From positions 310,001-374,000 of the forward strand of contig NZ_CP073346.1 in assembly GCF_024397895.1 (NCBI RefSeq): DNA of 64,000 nucleotides, written 5' to 3'. The translations under genes and the position numbers were made by a program. Under the pieces are notes generated by a model. That model was given only the letters and a program-made list of their open reading frames with translations, was not told the DNA's origin and did no database searches. This DNA is from Pseudomonas benzenivorans. Lineage in GTDB: Bacteria > Pseudomonadota > Gammaproteobacteria > Pseudomonadales > Pseudomonadaceae. This document shows, in pieces, positions 8,898 to 17,450 of the stretch; position 1 is the first letter of the stretch, and each line of letters starts with the position of its first letter.

Positions 8898-10415
8898 TTA
8901 CTCCAGGCTGGCGCCGTAACCAAAGCTAGCGGCCGGCTGAGCAGCGGTTTCTACCCAAACGCTTTTGACTTCGCTGTATTCGCGCAGTGCATCCAGACCC
9001 GAGGAACGGCCATAGCCACTCTCGCCGTAACCACCGAAAGGGGAGCTAACGTGGATCGTCTTGTAGCCGTTGATCCAGAAGGTACCAGCGCGTACCTGGG
9101 CGGCAACACGGTGGGCACGCCCGACATCGCGCGTCCACACACCACCGGCAAGGCCGAAGCGGCTGTCGTTGGCGATACGGATGGCATCCTCTTCATCCTT
9201 GAACGGTATGGCGACCACTACTGGGCCGAAGATTTCTTCCTGGGCGCAGTACATGGCGTTGTTGCCAGCCAGCACAGTGGGATGGACGTAGTAACCAGGA
9301 ACGTCCGGTAGAGGGGTAACGTCTTGCCCCACCAGCGTAGCGCCGTCCCGCAGAGCACCTTCAACCATGTTGCGCACGTGAGCGTACTGCTTGGCGTTGT
9401 TGATCGGGCCAATCTGGGTTTCGGTATCGCTCGGGTCACCCACCTTGAAGTTCTTGGCTGCTTTGGCAAGTGCCTCGGTGAAGCGTTCGAAGATCGATTC
9501 CTGAACCAATAGACGAGAGCCGGATACGCAGCTCTGTCCTGACCCCGAGAAGATGGCGGCTTGAGCACCGCGCAGCGCGAACTCAAGATTGGCATCCTCA
9601 AATACGATGTTCGCAGACTTCCCACCGAGTTCCAGCACACAGGGGATGCAGCGTTGCGCACAGGCTGTGGCAATGTGCCGTCCGGTTGCCGGCGAGCCCA
9701 CAAATACGACCTTGCGGATGTCTGCCTTGGCGATCAGAGCCTGGCCAATTGTGTGGCCATAACCGGCAATCACGTTGACCAGTCCTTTCGGAATGCCGGC
9801 CCGTTCGATCAGTACCGCAACCATCAGCGAGCTGACCGGAGTCAATTCGGATGGTTTCAAAATAACGGCGTTGCCTGCCGCAATGGCCGGGGCAATCTGC
9901 CAGCCGCAGGTAAAGATAGGGGCATTCCAAGGGGTAATTTGTAGAACGGTGCCCAACGGTTCATAGCGGACATAGTTCAGGTGGCTGGTCGGCACCGGGA
10001 TGACTTCGCCGTGAAGCTTGTCGGCCCAGCCGGCGTAGTACTCGAACATTTCAGCGACTTTAGCCACCTCAACCAAGGCATCGCGGATAGGCTTGTTACC
10101 GGTTAGGGCCTCGATTAACGCCAGGCTTTCCGATTCTTTACGGATCAGTGCGCCAATCTGGTACATCAAGCGACCCCGCGCCTGGGCGGTCATCGCACTC
10201 CACTGTGCCTGGGCGGATTTGGCAGCGTTATTGGCCAGCTCGACCAGACTCTCGTCGGCGTCTGGGTACGAAAGCAACGGCGTGTCATCGTGAGCGTTGC
10301 GAATTTCGACTGTTTCGCCGTGCCCCTGAACAAACTCACCGCCAACATAGCTGGCAATCACGCTGCGCTCGCCCCAGAACGAGTGGAGAGTGCTCAGGAT
10401 TTCCTCTGTAATCAT
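8898..10415 (-). CDS. NAD(P)-dependent aldehyde dehydrogenase
   Basis: Oxidises an aldehyde to the carboxylate with NAD(P)+. The 505-residue protein shows the family order: ITPWNAPIF and LKPSELTP for cofactor binding, FVGSPATGRHIA, LELGGKSANIV with the general-base Glu, and SGSGQSCVSGSR with the catalytic Cys. ATG 10415 (MITEEILS) has GAGGA about 8 bases upstream and lies 4 bp beyond the preceding gene. It most resembles betaine-aldehyde/aminoaldehyde dehydrogenases, but that does not fix the substrate. The tight spacing on both sides makes it part of one operon with the dehydrogenase and amidohydrolase. Confidence 0.9.
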   Translation of the reverse strand: MITEEILSTLHSFWGERSVIASYVGGEFVQGHGETVEIRNAHDDTPLLSYPDADESLVELANNAAKSAQAQWSAMTAQARGRLMYQIGALIRKESESLALIEALTGNKPIRDALVEVAKVAEMFEYYAGWADKLHGEVIPVPTSHLNYVRYEPLGTVLQITPWNAPIFTCGWQIAPAIAAGNAVILKPSELTPVSSLMVAVLIERAGIPKGLVNVIAGYGHTIGQALIAKADIRKVVFVGSPATGRHIATACAQRCIPCVLELGGKSANIVFEDANLEFALRGAQAAIFSGSGQSCVSGSRLLVQESIFERFTEALAKAAKNFKVGDPSDTETQIGPINNAKQYAHVRNMVEGALRDGATLVGQDVTPLPDVPGYYVHPTVLAGNNAMYCAQEEIFGPVVVAIPFKDEEDAIRIANDSRFGLAGGVWTRDVGRAHRVAAQVRAGTFWINGYKTIHVSSPFGGYGESGYGRSSGLDALREYSEVKSVWVETAAQPAASFGYGASLE

Positions 10416-10419
10416 GATC

Positions 10420-11310
10420 TTATTCCTCGTGACCAAACAATTTGGCATCGGTGCGCATCACGATGCAGTTGAAATCTTCGCCATCGGCAAGTGTTTCGCG
10501 GCTGGATTGCCACAGCTGACTGACCAGGCTGGCGACCGGTAGATCCAGATCAAGCTCGCCGGCAAGAGCGCTGGCCAGGCCAACGTCTTTGCGCATTAGC
10601 CCCATGGTGAAACCCGAGTTGTAAGCCTTGTTCAGTACCCAGGTAGGGAACATCACCTGGCTTGCAGCGCTGCGACCCGAGCCGGCATTCAGACCTTCGA
10701 TCAGCTTTTCGGGGGCAACACCAGCCTTCGCCGCCAGACTTACAGCCTCGGCAGTAGTGATCAGGTGAGCGGCAGCCAGCAGGTTGTTGGCGATTTTCAC
10801 GACGTTACCAGTGCCATAGCCGCCTACATGCACGCGGTTGCCACTCATGGCTTCCAGCACGGGCATGGCCCGCTCCAGCACCCCAGGTTCGGCACCGATC
10901 ACCATCGTCATGCTGCCCGCAGCTGCGCCGGCAGGGCCACCGGAAACCGGCGCGTCGAGGAAGCCGATAGACTTTTCGGCGAGTGCAGCGGCCACCTTGC
11001 GGCTGGCTACGGGAGTAGAAGTGGTAGTGTCAATGATGATCTGCCCCGCATGGCCCAGCTCCAGAATGCCATTGGCCCCAAGGCAAACAGCCTCCACGTG
11101 CTCGGCTTTAGGCAGCGACAGCACCAGCACATCGACACTCCGAATCAGCTCTGCCCTGTCTTTGACCGGCTTGACGCCCTTGGCGGCGACCTGCTCGAGC
11201 GCGGCCTCGGAAAGATCAAAACCGCTCACATCAAATCCATTACGAGCCAGAGTGGCCGCCATGCCGCCACCCATGTTGCCGAGCCCGATCACACCTACTT
11301 TGGTTGTCAT
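10420..11310 (-). CDS. NAD(P)-dependent beta-hydroxyacid dehydrogenase
   Basis: Dehydrogenase of 296 residues in the 3-hydroxyisobutyrate dehydrogenase family. It has a Rossmann start (GVIGLGNMGGGMA), the substrate-binding stretch FLDAPVSGGPAGAAAGSMT, and the catalytic-lysine segment GNVVKIANNLLAAA. Such enzymes oxidise 3-hydroxy acids to semialdehydes, which would feed the adjacent aldehyde dehydrogenase. It lies 13 bp after the VOC gene and 4 bp before the aldehyde dehydrogenase. Which hydroxyacid it uses is unknown. Confidence 0.88.
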   Translation of the reverse strand: MTTKVGVIGLGNMGGGMAATLARNGFDVSGFDLSEAALEQVAAKGVKPVKDRAELIRSVDVLVLSLPKAEHVEAVCLGANGILELGHAGQIIIDTTTSTPVASRKVAAALAEKSIGFLDAPVSGGPAGAAAGSMTMVIGAEPGVLERAMPVLEAMSGNRVHVGGYGTGNVVKIANNLLAAAHLITTAEAVSLAAKAGVAPEKLIEGLNAGSGRSAASQVMFPTWVLNKAYNSGFTMGLMRKDVGLASALAGELDLDLPVASLVSQLWQSSRETLADGEDFNCIVMRTDAKLFGHEE

Positions 11311-11323
11311 TTCAGAGTCTCAC

Positions 11324-12211
11324 TTAAATGGTTTGTACAAATTCCAGAATCACGTTGCCAGCCGCACTTGGCTCAACCAGCACACGCTCTGCAGCGTCCA
11401 CATGCGCAACCGCGTTGCGCTTGAGGATCGTGCGAACGTCATCAAGGCTCTTGGTGTTAAGGCGAATGGCAATGGCATGGGGGCGTTCAGCGTTAGCCTT
11501 CGGTAACGAAATGCCCGCGAACTCTTTGGCGGCAGTCTCGGCGCTAATGGCGCGAAACACACCGCACCCGGTATCGGCTTCGAGTGCGTCACCGTTAAAC
11601 CTGACCTGATCGCCATAAAATGCACGCCAGCGCGATTCGAGTCGTTTCGGATCGGCCAGATAGGTCACCGCTAGGATGCCGTCAGCGCCATTGGTATGGT
11701 TCTGCCAGCCTTTAACCCAGATGAGTTCAGGGCGGTGTTGGTGGCAGATGAAATTCGAGGCATCGGGCAATTCGGGATCGATGAACAAACCCAGCGATAC
11801 CACCGCCTCATCATGCTTACCGTTCGGCAACGTCATCCGTCGGCGAAAGTCGATAAGCCCCTGGCTCGTCAGGCCGTTCTCAGTCAGACGCACGTGATCG
11901 GCGCGGGCATCCTTGCTGTGCAGCGCAACCAACGAGACGCCTTCTTCGTGCTCGAGGAATGCCCCTAGCTGACGACCGAAGCAGAAACCATTGGTCGAGT
12001 TGGTGCCGAACTTCGACAGATCGTCAACGCCGATCAACTCGATAAAATTGCTGGGGAACATCATCAATGTGGTGACGGTTCCCCACGGATGAAAGCTAAC
12101 TGGAGAAGGGGAGAACCCCATCTTGCAGTACATTTCCAGCGCGGCGGCGTGATCGTGGACAGTGACCAGGGGATGATCGATGCCCAGGGGATATTGTGCT
12201 TCGGCGGACAT
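11324..12211 (-). CDS. VOC superfamily (glyoxalase-like domain) protein
   Basis: Protein of 295 residues with vicinal-oxygen-chelate folds. The N-terminal half (GIDHPLVTVHDHAAALEMY, then FPSNFIELIGV) matches the glyoxalase-like pattern, with a His near the start and a Glu as likely metal ligands. The second half looks like another module ending in NVILEFVQ. VOC proteins include dioxygenases, lyases, isomerases and epimerases, so no reaction is assigned. The ATG at 12211 is chosen over the in-frame TTG at 12217 because GGAG lies 8 bases upstream. It is 13 bp from both neighbours in the operon. Confidence 0.75.
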   Translation of the reverse strand: MSAEAQYPLGIDHPLVTVHDHAAALEMYCKMGFSPSPVSFHPWGTVTTLMMFPSNFIELIGVDDLSKFGTNSTNGFCFGRQLGAFLEHEEGVSLVALHSKDARADHVRLTENGLTSQGLIDFRRRMTLPNGKHDEAVVSLGLFIDPELPDASNFICHQHRPELIWVKGWQNHTNGADGILAVTYLADPKRLESRWRAFYGDQVRFNGDALEADTGCGVFRAISAETAAKEFAGISLPKANAERPHAIAIRLNTKSLDDVRTILKRNAVAHVDAAERVLVEPSAAGNVILEFVQTI

Positions 12212-12224
12212 ACTCAACTCTCCG

Positions 12225-12992
12225 TTATTGGCCTTGGCTTTGGGGTTTCAACGTTTCGAGAACGGCTGGTACGTTGCTAACAACCTTGGCGGGGGTCCCA
12301 GCGACCACAACACCCGCGAGAACTGGCTTGAGCACGACGGCGTTGGCCGCGACGATCGCGCGCTCCCCGACCTCGATGTTGCCAAGCACCGTTGACCCGG
12401 CACACAAAAGCGCGCCACGACGAATCTTCGGATGCCGGTCTCCGGACTCGTTCAAGGTGCTGCCCAGCGTGACGCCGTGCCACAAGCTGACATCGTCCTC
12501 GACTACAGCGGTTTCGCCGATAACCAGACCGATACCGTGATCAACAAACAGACGTATGCCGAGGCGAGCGGCTGGATGGATATCGATACTCCAGTGATTG
12601 GCTGCCCAGTTCTGCAATAGCACTGCACTTTGAATATCGCCTTCTTGCCAAAGCGTGTGGGCGAGTCGATAGGCCTGGACGGCCTGAATGCCACGAAAGG
12701 ACAGAAACGCCGTCAGCTCATCAGGGCAGGCGGGGTTCACGGCCACCAGGTGCTGGATATCTGCCGCTGCGCCCGTGGCAATTGCCGGATTGGCTTTGAT
12801 CAGCGAAAGAAACCAAGCGTTGAGGTCGACGTTGCTCGCCTGAGCCGATAGTTCCTGAGCCAGGTTTGCAGCAAGTGCCTGCTCGAATCCCGCATGCGCA
12901 TGGACGCGAGTCTCCAGATACTGGCGCAACACCGGATTGCACTCAGTGGCTTTCCGGCCTTGATCACAAATAAGATGCCAAAGCGCTTGCAT
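12225..12992 (-). CDS. serine O-acetyltransferase homologue
   Basis: Acetyltransferase of 255 residues with the CysE layout: an N-terminal helical domain and a C-terminal left-handed beta-helix of hexapeptide repeats. Diagnostic pieces are SIDIHPAARLG, VDHGIGLVIGETAVVED, DRHPKIRRGALLCAG and TVLGNIEVGERA. CysE makes O-acetylserine from serine and acetyl-CoA for cysteine synthesis. It is the first gene of a catabolic operon, which is an unusual place for a biosynthetic enzyme. It may acetylate a pathway intermediate or serve sulfur supply. The start at 12992 leaves a 106-bp divergent promoter region to the LysR gene. Confidence 0.8.
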   Translation of the reverse strand: MQALWHLICDQGRKATECNPVLRQYLETRVHAHAGFEQALAANLAQELSAQASNVDLNAWFLSLIKANPAIATGAAADIQHLVAVNPACPDELTAFLSFRGIQAVQAYRLAHTLWQEGDIQSAVLLQNWAANHWSIDIHPAARLGIRLFVDHGIGLVIGETAVVEDDVSLWHGVTLGSTLNESGDRHPKIRRGALLCAGSTVLGNIEVGERAIVAANAVVLKPVLAGVVVAGTPAKVVSNVPAVLETLKPQSQGQ

Positions 12993-13098
12993 AACGGGTC
13001 TCCCATTTCTTGTGAACCGAGTATGGACAGGCGTCTGGCTTGCCTACAATAATCACAAATAGAAATTTTGTTGCGTTCAAGGCAACACTGGAGACAGC
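12993..13098. promoter_or_regulatory. divergent promoter region between the catabolic operon and its LysR gene
   Basis: 106 bp separate the leftward operon from the rightward LysR gene, the usual site for LysR control of both units. An AT-rich partial dyad, ACAAA-TAGAAA-TTTTGT, lies at about 13054-13070 and is a candidate LysR binding site. The assignment is from position and symmetry. Confidence 0.5.
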
Positions 13099-14007
13099 TT
13101 GAGTTCGCTACAAGATCATCGAATCCGCTACTTCTTCGAAGCTGTTCGATTGGGCAGTGTCAGGGCCGCTGCTGATTTTCTGGATGTAGCACCGTCAGCG
13201 GTGAGCAGGCAGATATCCCAGCTGGAGCATGAGCTGGCGACGTCCTTGCTAGAGCGGCATCGCCGGGGAGTAAGACCCACGGAGTCAGGTGAGCGCGTGC
13301 TGGCTTACTACCGGCAGCGCCTGGCCCAGCAAGAATTGCTGATGGACTCATTGCAGTCCTTGAGAGGGCTTCACAGTGGCTCGATCACCCTCGCTGCGGG
13401 AGAGGGTTTCATCGAGGATCTGGTCGTTCCGCTCACAAGTTTTTCGTTGGCCTATCCCAAGATCGAGCTTAAGGTGAATGTCTGCGGGAGCAACGAGGTG
13501 ATACGCCAGGTCGTGGAGGACGAAGCACATATTGGCTTGGTCTTCAACCCAGCGAGCGATCCGAAGATCCGATCGCTCGCCCACCACCCTCAACCAGTCT
13601 GCGCGATCGTCAATCCCGAACACCCATTGGCAATACATCAAGCTTCTGTCTCGCTGGCTGATCTCGATCAATACCGCTTGGCTCTACCAGAAGTTTCCTA
13701 CGGTATTCGCCAAATCGTTACTCAAGCTGAGCATCAACAGGGGATCAGTCTTGCGCCGACACTGACTTGCAATACCATCGCGATGCTAAGGCGCTATGCC
13801 TTGCTGGGGGGAGTTGCATTGCTGCCCACCTTCGTTGTGGCAGATGACATCAGGTGCAAGGAATTGGTCGCTCTCTCACTACAAAACGCGGTTTTTGCTA
13901 GTACCCAGACACACCTTATTACTCGCCTTGGGCGTCAGCTGAGTATCGGTGCCAACCGACTGCTGAACCAGATGCTCGCGGAAATGACTGCATTCCAGCC
14001 CCATTAG
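13099..14007 (+). CDS. LysR family transcriptional regulator
   Basis: DNA-binding regulator of 302 residues. The N-terminal winged helix-turn-helix is clear (YFFEAVRLGSVRAAADFLDV, then PSAVSRQISQLEHEL), followed by a substrate-binding-protein-like effector domain. The start is a TTG at 13099 with GGAG five bases before it; no ATG is available nearby. It is divergent from the catabolic operon beginning at 12992 and is the obvious candidate to control it in response to a pathway compound. Confidence 0.9.
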   Translation: MSSLQDHRIRYFFEAVRLGSVRAAADFLDVAPSAVSRQISQLEHELATSLLERHRRGVRPTESGERVLAYYRQRLAQQELLMDSLQSLRGLHSGSITLAAGEGFIEDLVVPLTSFSLAYPKIELKVNVCGSNEVIRQVVEDEAHIGLVFNPASDPKIRSLAHHPQPVCAIVNPEHPLAIHQASVSLADLDQYRLALPEVSYGIRQIVTQAEHQQGISLAPTLTCNTIAMLRRYALLGGVALLPTFVVADDIRCKELVALSLQNAVFASTQTHLITRLGRQLSIGANRLLNQMLAEMTAFQPH

Positions 14008-14011
14008 TTGA

Positions 14012-14182
14012 ACTTCACCAGATGTGACGGATTACCGCACCATTGCCTTTGAGTGTTTGAGCAACGCTGACCAAAGTGTCGCGGTGATAGCCGAGCAGGC
14101 CGGCTTCCGCGAAACCAGCGCGTTTCACTGCACTTTCAAGCAGTGGGCGGGAGAGAGTCCGGGCAACTATCGGCTGAAGTAG
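14012..14182 (+). pseudogene. 3' remnant of an AraC-family regulator
   Basis: A 56-codon open stretch with no start codon encodes the second helix-turn-helix of an AraC-type regulator: VAVIAEQAGFRETSAFHCTF, then KQWAGESPGNYR. Everything upstream is missing, cut off right after the LysR gene by an in-frame stop at 14009-14011. It is a gene fossil left by a deletion or insertion event. Confidence 0.65.
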
Positions 14183-14263
14183 CGCTCAATTGTGCACCGT
14201 TCTGGTGGCTGTTAATGAAAACAGCTAGACGTATAACCGTTAGCCTTGCTTGACTAGGCCAAA

Positions 14264-14494
14264 TCAAGCAGAGCCAGCCATAGAGGCTATAGCTCCAACG
14301 CCCCTCCCTCTCAAACCCGGAAGGTCGTCAGTGCTAACCGCCAGGTCGCAGTCGATCAACATGGCCTTGAGGAACCAATCATATGTCAGCACGCTCGCGT
14401 CCTGTGGTATTTCCTCGGCACGCTCGGCCCAATTACGATCGACAAAGACCTTCCAAGGATAATCGGGGACGAACCAAAATATTGATGCTGCCGA
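14264..14494 (-). pseudogene. possible gene remnant of unknown family
   Basis: An open minus-strand stretch of about 76 codons with protein-like composition (FVPDYPWKVFVDRNWAERAE, then TYDWFLKAMLIDCDLAVS). It begins after an in-frame stop, has no good start codon and ends at 14264. I do not recognise the family. It looks like the C-terminal piece of a lost gene, but chance cannot be excluded. Confidence 0.3.
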
Positions 14495-14577
14495 TCAGCT
14501 CCAGGATTCGACACTGCCTGTCGTAAATGACTGCTTTTGGCCGTTCTCTGCCGATCGCCAGTCCGGCGTACTTGTGC

Positions 14578-14669
14578 TGGTCAACTCGAATGCAAACGCT
14601 TGGTCAGCACGGATGCAATTGACTGGTCAGTGGCAATGCAAACGGGTGATCAGGTCCACGCAAATTCGC
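14578..14669. repeat. four degenerate 23-bp tandem repeats
   Basis: Four units in exact 23-bp phase start at 14578, 14601, 14624 and 14647. The shared pattern is TGGTCA, 5-7 variable bases, then ATGCAAA or a variant. The first three are closest and the last is more diverged. Multiple spaced copies of one motif are typical of IS21-type element ends or of protein-binding arrays. No such transposase is present, so this may be a solitary end left after a deletion. Confidence 0.6.
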
Positions 14670-14719
14670 ACTAAATGCTCGCAACAGCTAAACGGATGGC
14701 GTAGCGGATTGCTGACCTC

Positions 14720-14751
14720 CCTCAACAGCTCGCTGGCGCGAGCTGTTGAGG
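14720..14751 (-). terminator. 13-bp perfect hairpin behind the HEPN gene pair
   Basis: CCTCAACAGCTCG and its exact complement flank a 6-base loop. It begins 12 bp beyond the stop of the leftward gene at 14764, the right place for a terminator. There is no T-run after it on the minus strand, so it may only stabilise the mRNA end. Confidence 0.5.
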
Positions 14752-14763
14752 CTATTCCGTTGC

Positions 14764-16476
14764 TCATTCGTCGATATCAATCTCGAGAGCTCTCAACACT
14801 GCGACAAGAGCGTGATCACAACCTTCGGCCAGGTGGAAGAAGTGCGTACGGAAATTTCCATGGGTGGTACGGGCTTCACGAATAGCGACAGCTTTCTTTT
14901 CGTTAGTCGCATGTCCCCGGATCTCATTACGAAGCTCATGGAGCTTTCTCATCGGCGCTAAGATCTGCTTAGCGTCCTCTGCGCTGATTGAGCTTCCCAC
15001 GAGAATTTCATACAACAACTTGAGCGAGCGCCAGGTTGGCTCCAGGACCCGTCCTTTTGCCTCAGCCATCTTACGCAGTGGCTTGTCGAGAAAGCCTTCT
15101 ACCAGACATTGATCGAGAGCCATGACTTCATCACCCCACTCCTTAGGCGAGTCTGTGGCTGGAGCAAGCACGCTATCGATCAGCTCCTCACCGCGAGGGT
15201 TCCACCAGGCAGGCTTTCTCTTGTCGAGTGTTCGGATCTTGCGCTTGAGCGCATCTAATGGATGATATTCGGTGTACCAGTTGCCCTCGATGTCCGTTCG
15301 ATGCGCGCGCTCGGAGATGGGGGCCTTAGGCCATTCGTTGAAGGCCTTCCAGTACAGTTGTTCATCGTAAGGGAGCTGCGATAGGTCCCAGATGTAGGCA
15401 TGAACCTGGCCGGCCTCATTGATATCGTAAGATTTAAGGTACCAAGCTCCTCTGCACGAAATGCTCCGGTCCTCCAGCGTGTACTTCTCAGGATCGCCCT
15501 TGAAGCGATTTAGAACCTCTGCCCTGAAAAAAGCGGGAGATATCTGCCAGGGAAGATCGCTATCTTCAAAATAGCTGACGATGTGCTCGGGGCTGCAAGA
15601 AGTCTCTACCTGGCGGTCATTCTTACGGTCAAAGATTTTGAAGACCGCGTACTCACGATCTGGATCACCGTCGAAGTCTTTGCGCCACACCTCTTCTTGT
15701 TCTTCAACGGTGGTCTTAGGCCTAACCACCATGGCTCCATGCGCGAAGCTCGCCTTACTGGTCGATCCACCATGATAGAACAGATCTGACTCGTCTCGGT
15801 TGTACCGACTGGCGCCATCCCAGCCATTGAAGCTGCCCGTCACATAACGAGTAAAATCAAATTTCATGAGCAGCGCCATGTCCGCTAGGGCCATATAATT
15901 GTCCAGGTCCTTACGAAGGATCGTGACCATATCCCGCCCTTCTATTTGGTCGGGAATTTGGAGCCTCAGTATTCTGATGACATCCTCGATATCGCCATTG
16001 TCATTCAAGCGGCAATACGCCTTTCGCTCATCCACATAGTGAATGTCGAGGCAATGTACGAGTTTTTGACTAATTTCGATCGGCGTTGGCCCGGTATGAA
16101 CCCCCTCAAGACGTCGCCGAATGACCAGAGGTTCACCCCCTGCTAAAGCAGACCCGCTGTCCTCTGGAAAGGGTGCCTCAATGTAGACACGATGTCCTTC
16201 ATTGGAGCACCAGGACTTCTCGATGCGCCAGGTGGTATCGGTAAACAGTGAGAGGTTTTGAAGCGCTTCACCATCGGGGGGAGTGACATTATCGGTTGGA
16301 GCGAGTGCCCCGACGATGAGAAGGAAAGGAGCGCTAACGTAAATCACAATCTCGTCTGATTCCGAGTTTGCTGTCATGTACTGAACAGCCTGCTCGGCAT
16401 CTTTGTACCAAGGATCATCCTGGTCCTCTGGGGCTGTCGCAAACGCAATCAAAGGTTTGGTATCGAAACGACGCAT
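14764..16476 (-). CDS. uncharacterised protein with C-terminal HEPN-like motif
   Basis: Soluble protein of 570 residues that I do not recognise as a named family. Near the C-terminus, at about residues 516-522, it has RNEIRGH inside a predicted helix (LHELRNEIRGHA). This fits the HEPN ribonuclease signature Rx4-6H with a polar residue after Arg. The rest is acidic and globular, without signal peptide or membrane segment. ATG 16476 has GGGAG five bases upstream; the alternative GTG at 16482 is too close to it. It starts 29 bp after a second gene that also ends in an RN...H motif. Two adjacent HEPN-like proteins among defence genes suggest an abortive-infection system, which is inference. Confidence 0.6.
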   Translation of the reverse strand: MRRFDTKPLIAFATAPEDQDDPWYKDAEQAVQYMTANSESDEIVIYVSAPFLLIVGALAPTDNVTPPDGEALQNLSLFTDTTWRIEKSWCSNEGHRVYIEAPFPEDSGSALAGGEPLVIRRRLEGVHTGPTPIEISQKLVHCLDIHYVDERKAYCRLNDNGDIEDVIRILRLQIPDQIEGRDMVTILRKDLDNYMALADMALLMKFDFTRYVTGSFNGWDGASRYNRDESDLFYHGGSTSKASFAHGAMVVRPKTTVEEQEEVWRKDFDGDPDREYAVFKIFDRKNDRQVETSCSPEHIVSYFEDSDLPWQISPAFFRAEVLNRFKGDPEKYTLEDRSISCRGAWYLKSYDINEAGQVHAYIWDLSQLPYDEQLYWKAFNEWPKAPISERAHRTDIEGNWYTEYHPLDALKRKIRTLDKRKPAWWNPRGEELIDSVLAPATDSPKEWGDEVMALDQCLVEGFLDKPLRKMAEAKGRVLEPTWRSLKLLYEILVGSSISAEDAKQILAPMRKLHELRNEIRGHATNEKKAVAIREARTTHGNFRTHFFHLAEGCDHALVAVLRALEIDIDE

Positions 16477-16505
16477 TTCCACTCCCGCAAGCCCAATTGA
16501 AGATT

Positions 16506-17450
16506 TCAGGGGTTGGCCCGGTAAGCCTGATCGTGCAAAAAGATGATCGCAGAGGCCGTCATATTCAGGGTGTACTTCGCCACATGCTCTGGCACTACCT
16601 TCTGCACCTCGCCGGCACCATGCGAGGAGCTCAGTTTGTTGCGAAGCGTGCCGACAGTCATCAGTGGCTGCTCCCAGAAAGTATCCATCTCAGTTTTCTG
16701 CATGATGGTCCGAATGAGCTTGGAGGTTGTGTCCCCTTGGGCATACCCGAAGCCTTTCTGTCCGCAGATCACCTTCATGACGCTTTCGTAGCTGCTGTTG
16801 CACTTGGTGACGCAGTCGCCGAATTTTCCGTGCCGAAAGTCTTCCAGAGCTGCCATGAACTCGGAGTTTGCATTGAGGAATGCAGGCTGACGCAATAGCT
16901 TCAGAGCGGGCTCGATAGCCGTCTCGTGGATAGCTTGGCTTTCCTTTGGAATGACCCTCGCATGCTCACGAATTCCGGTGAATTGAGTGAGGGAGCCTCG
17001 GTACATTTCTTCCGTGGTTTCCCATACCGGTTTGGTGACGAAGTAGGGAAGATCATCTACGTTTAAAAACTCGTTCAAGCGATCAATTACGAGTTCATGC
17101 TGACCGCCTATGTAACGCCATCCTCCCTGATGGACCAGGTATTCAATGGCATCAAGAAAGTGGGGGTCGCTGCAGGTATGCAGAAACTCGAAAGCGTCAT
17201 CAGCGTAGGAAAGATTTTTCTTCCCTGAGAGGTTTTGGTGCCCGAGAAGGTAGGAAAGCCGGTCGTGAAGAAACTCTAGGGTTTCGACCATGCCCGGACC
17301 AACGTCCCGAATGAGCATGAACGTCCTTTGCCGGAACTGCTGAGTGAGCTGCTTTTTCGGCTTAGTCTGGTTTTCCCTACGTCGTGAAAAAACGTTGAAG
17401 ATATTCCCTATCACTACTACACCTTGAAGCCGTTCAAAGAATGGCATCAT
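16506..17450 (-). CDS. Abi_C / STM4504-CBY_0614-like HEPN protein
   Basis: Protein of about 314 residues. The C-terminal third matches the abortive-infection C-terminal domain pattern: a helix with FGDCVTKCNSSYESVMKVIC, a variable loop, then TLRNKLSSSHGAG followed by a long helix. RNKLSSSH fits the HEPN catalytic signature (Arg, six residues, His). The N-terminus (MMPFFERL, later MLIRDVG) resembles the STM4504/CBY_0614 family. The start is uncertain: ATGs at 17486, 17450 and 17447 are in frame and none has a strong ribosome site; 17450 fits the family N-terminus. It is the upstream partner of the 570-residue HEPN-like gene. HEPN proteins of this kind act as RNases in phage defence. Confidence 0.65.
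   Translation of the reverse strand: MMPFFERLQGVVVIGNIFNVFSRRRENQTKPKKQLTQQFRQRTFMLIRDVGPGMVETLEFLHDRLSYLLGHQNLSGKKNLSYADDAFEFLHTCSDPHFLDAIEYLVHQGGWRYIGGQHELVIDRLNEFLNVDDLPYFVTKPVWETTEEMYRGSLTQFTGIREHARVIPKESQAIHETAIEPALKLLRQPAFLNANSEFMAALEDFRHGKFGDCVTKCNSSYESVMKVICGQKGFGYAQGDTTSKLIRTIMQKTEMDTFWEQPLMTVGTLRNKLSSSHGAGEVQKVVPEHVAKYTLNMTASAIIFLHDQAYRANP

Noticed and set aside
14578-14669. CRISPR array as an explanation for the tandem repeats
   Set aside because: The units are contiguous degenerate 23-mers without spacers, and no cas gene is present in the window.
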